NCBI GenBank assembly: GCA_936450465.1
Contig: OW388289.1
Coordinates: 72,166,420-72,230,419 of the forward strand
Length of the DNA: 64,000 nt
Direction of reading: 5' to 3'
DNA from: Gibbula magus
Lineage: Eukaryota > Mollusca > Gastropoda > Trochida > Trochidae
Position numbers and translations under genes: made by a program. The notes beneath the pieces are model-generated. The model did not search any database and was not told where the DNA came from. It worked only from the letters and a program-made list of their open reading frames with translations. Positions 59,423-64,000 of this stretch are shown one piece after another; positions within the stretch are counted from its first letter, which is position 1; each line of letters starts with the position of its first letter.

Positions 59423-59616
59423 CACACAGTAAGTTTTGGGTGCAATGCTACACTGATTTTCAGTGTTGTACCACCCATGGTTCGCTAGTTCCAGACAATG
59501 CCTGCAGGTTTCATAACCACATGGCGTTGCGGGTTTTCTCTCTTCCATAATACTAGCAGCCACGATATAAGAGAAATACTGTTGAAAGCGGCGTTAAACC
59601 CAACTCACTTCACCCT
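59423..59616 (+). mobile_element. SINE family A, 5'-truncated, 12-bp target duplication
   Basis: Starts at cacacagtaagttttgggtg and ends at gaaagcggcgttaaacccaa with a short tail. The identical 12-mer cataatattcca lies at 59411-59422 and 59617-59628. Retention of an exact duplication and an intact tail suggests a fairly recent truncated insertion. The minus-strand frame over it is an artefact. Confidence 0.95.
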
Positions 59617-59639
59617 CATAATATTCCATAAAATGTTAT

Positions 59640-60415
59640 GGGTCAGGTGGAAAATGTTTTGAAAAATTATTAAGTTTTTGGTCTATTGAAAATATCACCA
59701 ATTCTCTGATGGAAAATTAAAACAATGAAGTGGCAGATTTTCATGTACACTTCGAGAGAAAATGTTGATTTTCTCCAGTGTTAAACATCAATTCATGTAA
59801 AATTTCATGATAGGGAGGTAAAAAGAGAAAGAAGAAAATAATAAGTAGTCTTACTGTATGGAAATAAAAAAAAATATGTTAAAGTTTAGACCAATTATTA
59901 AATAATACTCATTCATAATTACATAATATACCTCTTTATACAACAAACAAAAATATTTATGCATGGAATTCCTCTGACTATGAAAAATAAATTCTAAAGA
60001 AAATATTACATTTGTCATGAAAGCCTTGCACATTCTATTGTGTTCTATATCTGCTAGATATCAATGTGATTGCAACACTTATTATTTGATAGGGTCATGC
60101 TCCTGTGATTCAAATCATCATATAAGTATAACATAAGCATTTAATTGGCATGGGAATCTATGACAACAATTGAATGAGTCAAGTATATACTCATAAATTA
60201 ACCGCTACTCAAAATGACATTGCAAAACTGTAATAAAACATTGACATTTTCCCATGCTCTTATTTACTAATTATTAGTTTGAGAAGAAAAGATATAATTG
60301 TTGCATGGAATTTGTGTATGTGTCAATACAGATTGTTAGTCTTAAACTTTCCGCCCACAATTGTAATGTTTGGAAAGACTATCATCAATGATGTCCAATA
60401 AGTAAATGTTCCAAA
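59640..60415. other. Non-coding stretch, no gene seen
   Basis: Very AT-rich; no motif recognised. Confidence 0.45.
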
Positions 60416-60421
60416 GCATCG

Positions 60422-60520
60422 CAATTATCTAGAAAGGTTATCTATATTTTAAATGAAGCATCAATTATCTAAAAAGGTTATCTATATTTGAAATGAAGCA
60501 TCAATTATGTAGTTAAGGTT
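60422..60520 (+). repeat. 40-bp tandem repeat, 2.4 copies
   Basis: caattatctagaaaggttat ... aaatgaagcat starts at 60422 and 60462, with a partial third copy from 60502. Confidence 0.9.
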
Positions 60521-60524
60521 ACAT

Positions 60525-61435
60525 CCTTGTAAATGTATCAACAATTGATATGTCATGCAATAGTAAAAAGTGAAACATAAATTATTCAATTATTACCTGT
60601 AAAAGTAAAAATGTTGTCAGTTCTTCAGGTAAGGTTACCTGTATAAATAAATATGTTGTAAATGTTGTAAATCTTTAAACATGTGATGATCATGTCAAGT
60701 AATAGGCCATAGTCCCTTTATAAACATTGATAAAGTAGCTAAAATGAAACTTGACCAAAAATTCATGTCATTCAGATTATACAAAACTCAAATTCCTAAC
60801 CCTCATTCTTCTCATAGAATAACTACCGGTATATAAATGCAGTGCATCAGAGGAGAATCAACTTGCAGTAAATGCATTTAACTAACTCTTGCAAATCATA
60901 TATCATACTCATTTATCATTAATTCTTACTTTTGTACAAAAGTAGTGATTTTTTTTATCATCAAGTCTTTGAAGTTGACAGCAGATTTTCAGGAGAGTGA
61001 TACATTTCAGGATTATTTGATGCAAGTTATTTTGAAGTCAGTTGAAGATTTTCAGAGGAGTAATACCCATTCTACAAGTTACATCATTATCTGATGCAGA
61101 CCACAATATCAAAGGTTTCCCATGCTGATCTTCAAGCCATTCCACCATTGTGAGATGTTGATTTTAGTGACTTTCCTAATGGTATTCAGGCTGCTTTAAA
61201 GAGCTGTACAGTGTATTATTGGCTAGTAATCCAGGTGATTAAGACAGGAGGCAACTTCAGACCAGGTGTCTTCATCCCCCTTCACATGATCCCCAGAACC
61301 CCCTCGTGATCCCCGACTCCCCCTTCCAACCGCTGTCCCATGCTACCTCATTACCCCTCGCCAATAGGGAACCGGTGCACTATTGTCAACTTTAGGGGAT
61401 CTGGTCAGGGGTCAGCGAGCTTTGAGATCCGAGCA
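60525..61435. other. Non-coding stretch, no gene seen
   Basis: AT-rich, then GC-richer from about 61200 with several cccc and gatcccc words. No gene recognised. Confidence 0.4.
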
Positions 61436-61439
61436 CTGT

Positions 61440-62025
61440 CATCTTTGCTCACCTGAAACGAGCGGTCACTACCAGGTGTGTTGGTCAGTTGAGCAGCTGT
61501 AACTGTGGTCAGTGGTTTGGGATGGTATGGAGAAAGTGTTTAATGACTGAAAGTGGATTGTACTGTTATAAGTGATCAGGTATGTAATTGTAAATTTAAC
61601 CATAAGATTTAATCTTTTTCACCTGTGACGAGCAGTCATATACACCTGAAGCAAGGGTGTGTTGGTCAGCTAGCAAGTATTCTAACTGTTGCCTGAGTTG
61701 TGGAAGAGAGAAAGTGAACACACTGAAAGTGAATTGTATATTTCTTATGGAAATTTGGGAATAAAGTTTCAGTCTTTCTAAGTCTTACCTAGAATAAGCA
61801 GTCACTACAGCTATGTTGGTCAGAAGTAGTAACTGTGGTCTGTTGTCAGGATTGAGATAGTGTGGAGAAATTGCGATGAAAAATATCTTCCAGCTAACAC
61901 TCATACAGGTGGTCAGATATTACGTTTATTCATCTTACCTATGATAAGTTGTCATTACAGGTATGTTGGTCAGTTGTTTCAGTGGTCAGTTTTACTTCCA
62001 GTCCATGGGGTAGAGGGAGGAAATT
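61440..62025 (+). repeat. Four diverged tandem units of about 150-170 bp
   Basis: Each unit starts with acctgaaacgagcggtcact or a variant (61451, 61621, 61787, 61937). Each continues through gtgttggtcag, gtaactgtggtc and, in the first three, an agagaaagtg-like block. Substantial divergence indicates an old array. Confidence 0.8.
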
Positions 62026-62115
62026 AATCTCTTGACTGTAAAGGGCACTTGTCTTTTGATAATGCTGTTCAAGTGAGGTGTAATATCAATTTATCATCCA
62101 AAACTGGCTCTCACA

Positions 62116-62181
62116 GTAGATATCGCTTGTGTGAGATCAAGCGATATCTACAAGCGATATCTACATTGTAGATATCGCTAC
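62116..62181. repeat. Four alternating copies of a 14-bp element
   Basis: gtagatatcgcttg at 62116-62129, its complement at 62138-62151 and again at 62151-62164, then gtagatatcgctac at 62168-62181. The alternation gives competing hairpins. Confidence 0.9.
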
Positions 62182-62219
62182 AATCAAATCGTCATAATCC
62201 TATTACATCATCAGTTAAT

Positions 62220-62350
62220 GGCATCACAAGGTTTTGACATCACTGAGAACACTGCTGACAATGTTATGACGTCACAAAGTTGATGACGTAACAATGCTAT
62301 GAGGCCACAATGCTGATGACGTCACAATGCTATGACATCACTGAGCTCAC
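62220..62350. promoter_or_regulatory. CRE-bearing degenerate repeat tract
   Basis: Two perfect TGACGTCA sites (62267-62274 and 62317-62324) plus tgacgtaa and tgacatca variants lie in repeated (g)atgacgtcacaatgct units of about 15-18 bp. This is a bZIP-site cluster by sequence. No promoter or gene was identified beside it. Confidence 0.45.
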
Positions 62351-62441
62351 TGCTGAAGTACTCAAATGGCAGTTTTTCTGTTGCAGATATGTTCATTATT
62401 TTGCTAATAACTGTTGAAGAATGATTTTGAATGATAAATAA

Positions 62442-62584
62442 AATCTCACCCTCGTGTCTTCTGATATCAAATATATCAACACTCGTTGATTAAAGTAAAA
62501 ATATCCTCGGCAAGCCTCGGATATTTGTAACTTTAATCAACTCGTGTTGATATATTTGATATCAGAAGACACTTGGGTGAGATT
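62442..62584. mobile_element. 143-bp hairpin element (MITE-like)
   Basis: The arms start aatctcaccc and end gggtgagatt. Inside, cttctgatatcaaatatatc and aacactcgttgattaaagt pair with the right half, leaving a loop around cggcaagcctcgg. No target duplication recognised. Confidence 0.85.
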
Positions 62585-62736
62585 CTCTAAATGTACATGT
62601 TTGATGTAAGCTTCAGACACCTGTCTGTCCTTGTATAAACTAAGTTAAGGCTATAATACGACCATGGTTTGTTGGTGGAGACAAGATACAAGGTTTTGCT
62701 CTCTCTATATATATATAAGGTTTTAATTTCCATAAT

Positions 62737-62790
62737 ATAAATTCTTGAAAACGGCGTTATATCCAAAACCATCTCCCCTCACCTTCATCA
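62737..62790 (+). mobile_element. Decayed SINE tail
   Basis: tataaattcttgaaaacggc, then gttatatccaaaaccatctc and ccctcaccttcatc resemble the family A tail only. Confidence 0.45.
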
Positions 62791-62995
62791 AATAACAGGC
62801 TATACAATAAAATTCAAATGGACTGAATAGCATCAGTGCACTATCCCATGGATGTTTGTCTTCAGCCTGCTCAAACTGTCCCTTTAAACAAACCTAATTA
62901 AGTGTTTCTTGATTGGAATAAAGACTGCTTCTTACCATAGCTAGATAATACTACACAAACATTTCAATGAGTTGATATGTACTAAATGTGAGCAA

Positions 62996-63439
62996 CAGTC
63001 TGATTAAAATCGACGTTTTTCCGTGGAATAAAAATTGCAAAATAGTGCATCTACCGGGATACGAACTCGTTCGTGGGTTTCCACGCCAAACCTTCTGAAA
63101 GCACCCCGTACACTAGCGTGTTCGGGCGCAATTCAGCTAGCCAATCAAAAGATGCCTAACAAATGCTTTCGGTACGAGAAACTAGGGGCAGATAACTCCA
63201 AACCGCTATCCTTTTGTCTGTTCCGAATGCTTTCAAAACCGCAACCGTTTAAATACTATGATGTGATTGGTCAGCTATTTGACTTGGTTTTGGCTGCGCT
63301 AAACTGGTTCTGAACACACGCCTATACGGGGTGTTCTCAGACCTTGTGGCGAGGAATCTACAGAACCTGTTCATATCCCGGCAGATGCAAAATTTTGCAA
63401 ATTTTATTCCTCGGAACAAGGTCGATTTTAATCAGACTG
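62996..63439. mobile_element. 444-bp Mutator-like non-autonomous element, 9-bp target duplication
   Basis: The first 19 bp cagtctgattaaaatcgac are exactly complementary to the right end. About 70 bp pair well, and weaker pairing continues to about 170-190 bp on each side. The identical 9-mer tgtgagcaa flanks it (62987-62995 and 63440-63448). Long terminal repeats with a 9-bp duplication are the Mutator (MULE) signature. The interior is GC-richer than the flanks. The 92-codon plus-strand frame inside has no recognised domain and overlaps the inverted repeat. Each terminal repeat contains a gttcatatcccgg-like, B-box-resembling motif. Confidence 0.88.
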
Positions 63440-63448
63440 TGTGAGCAA

Positions 63449-64000
63449 TAAATTACAAAATAGTCCACAGGCTGTAGAGTTAACTCTACGTATTCTTCTC
63501 CATATACGATTAAAAGGAGAACATTCTATATATCACTGGAGAAATAGCAGATCGATGGTTAACTGCACTTTTGAATGATCTAAATTCTCCTCAAAATATT
63601 TGCTTAAGAGAGATAGAACATTCTGTTTATCACTTGCACTGGACTAACGGGACAATGTGACAAGTTTTTCTTGTCTTTAAACCGTCCCAAGTGAGCTTTA
63701 TGTATAACTGTGCACATTCCAAACCTATCTTGTTATAACTGACATCACCTTGAAGGGGGCAGGCGTTTTATGCAGCCATTTATAACACTTACAAGTGTCA
63801 AAAATGTTACTTGACGTTTTTTCCTTGTATTAGCTGAACTTTTCTCATGCTCGGGATTAGGTTTGAGGGATTTAGAATCTTTTTTATATTTTTTTAAACC
63901 AAATGGTTTTGTACTTGATATACATTATTTTTTTAATTGTTTTTAAAAATAATATTTTCAATGTCTGTCAATGTGTTGAAAGGAGGGTAACATGTACTTC
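63449..64000. other. Non-coding stretch, no gene seen
   Basis: AT-rich sequence to the end of the window; no motif recognised. Confidence 0.45.

Noticed and set aside
3302..60830. Repeated ACCGGT words across the window
   Set aside because: About ten occurrences, only modestly above a rough expectation for this composition, and several lie in transposon ends.
63035..63313. 92-codon frame inside the Mutator-like element
   Set aside because: It runs through both inverted arms, has no domain, and its start lies in the terminal repeat. Kept only as a possible captured fragment to check.

Overview
This window looks like gene-poor nuclear DNA from an animal, most likely a mollusc and probably a gastropod. 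By eye it is about one-third GC. It has no operons and no long intact genes. It is dominated by dispersed repeats, including tRNA-derived SINEs whose 3' ends read GCGGCGTTAAAC followed by (CACCT)n or (CACT)n. I recall that kind of tail from gastropod sequences, so the taxon is an inference, not something I could search.

Layout. 1-8.2 kb: SINEs of two families, hairpin elements and a 29-bp minisatellite. 8.45-11.1 kb: a 2.6-kb foldback-like element whose two arms are inverted arrays of a 58-bp unit with CCCCGGGG-rich ends. 11.3-11.94 kb: a hAT-like non-autonomous element with an exact 8-bp target duplication. 14-18 kb: local segmental duplications, SINE pieces and a nested terminal-inverted-repeat (TIR) element. 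18.3-20.9 kb: a dead L1-type LINE with endonuclease and reverse transcriptase motifs still readable. 22.3-42.5 kb: several SINEs with 10-14 bp target duplications, a tandem duplication that preserves the empty site of one SINE, and a small CAGTGGTGGATCC-ended MITE. 43-52 kb: local duplications, a G-rich minisatellite and more SINE remnants. 53.5-54.6 kb: a 1.1-kb array of a 21-bp unit. 55.4-56.6 kb: decayed coding-like sequence. 57.9-64 kb: a TTAA-flanked MITE, a 5'-truncated SINE, diverged tandem repeats, several hairpins and a 444-bp Mutator-like element with a 9-bp target duplication.

The only host-gene candidate I can support is a pair of minus-strand exons at 28.4-27.5 kb, joined by an intron in phase 0. 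I do not recognise the product. Most other open reading frames are explained by repeats: minisatellite periodicity, palindromes read on both strands, or SINE bodies. The window therefore reads as intergenic or intronic sequence shaped by SINE/LINE retrotransposition and by several classes of non-autonomous DNA element.
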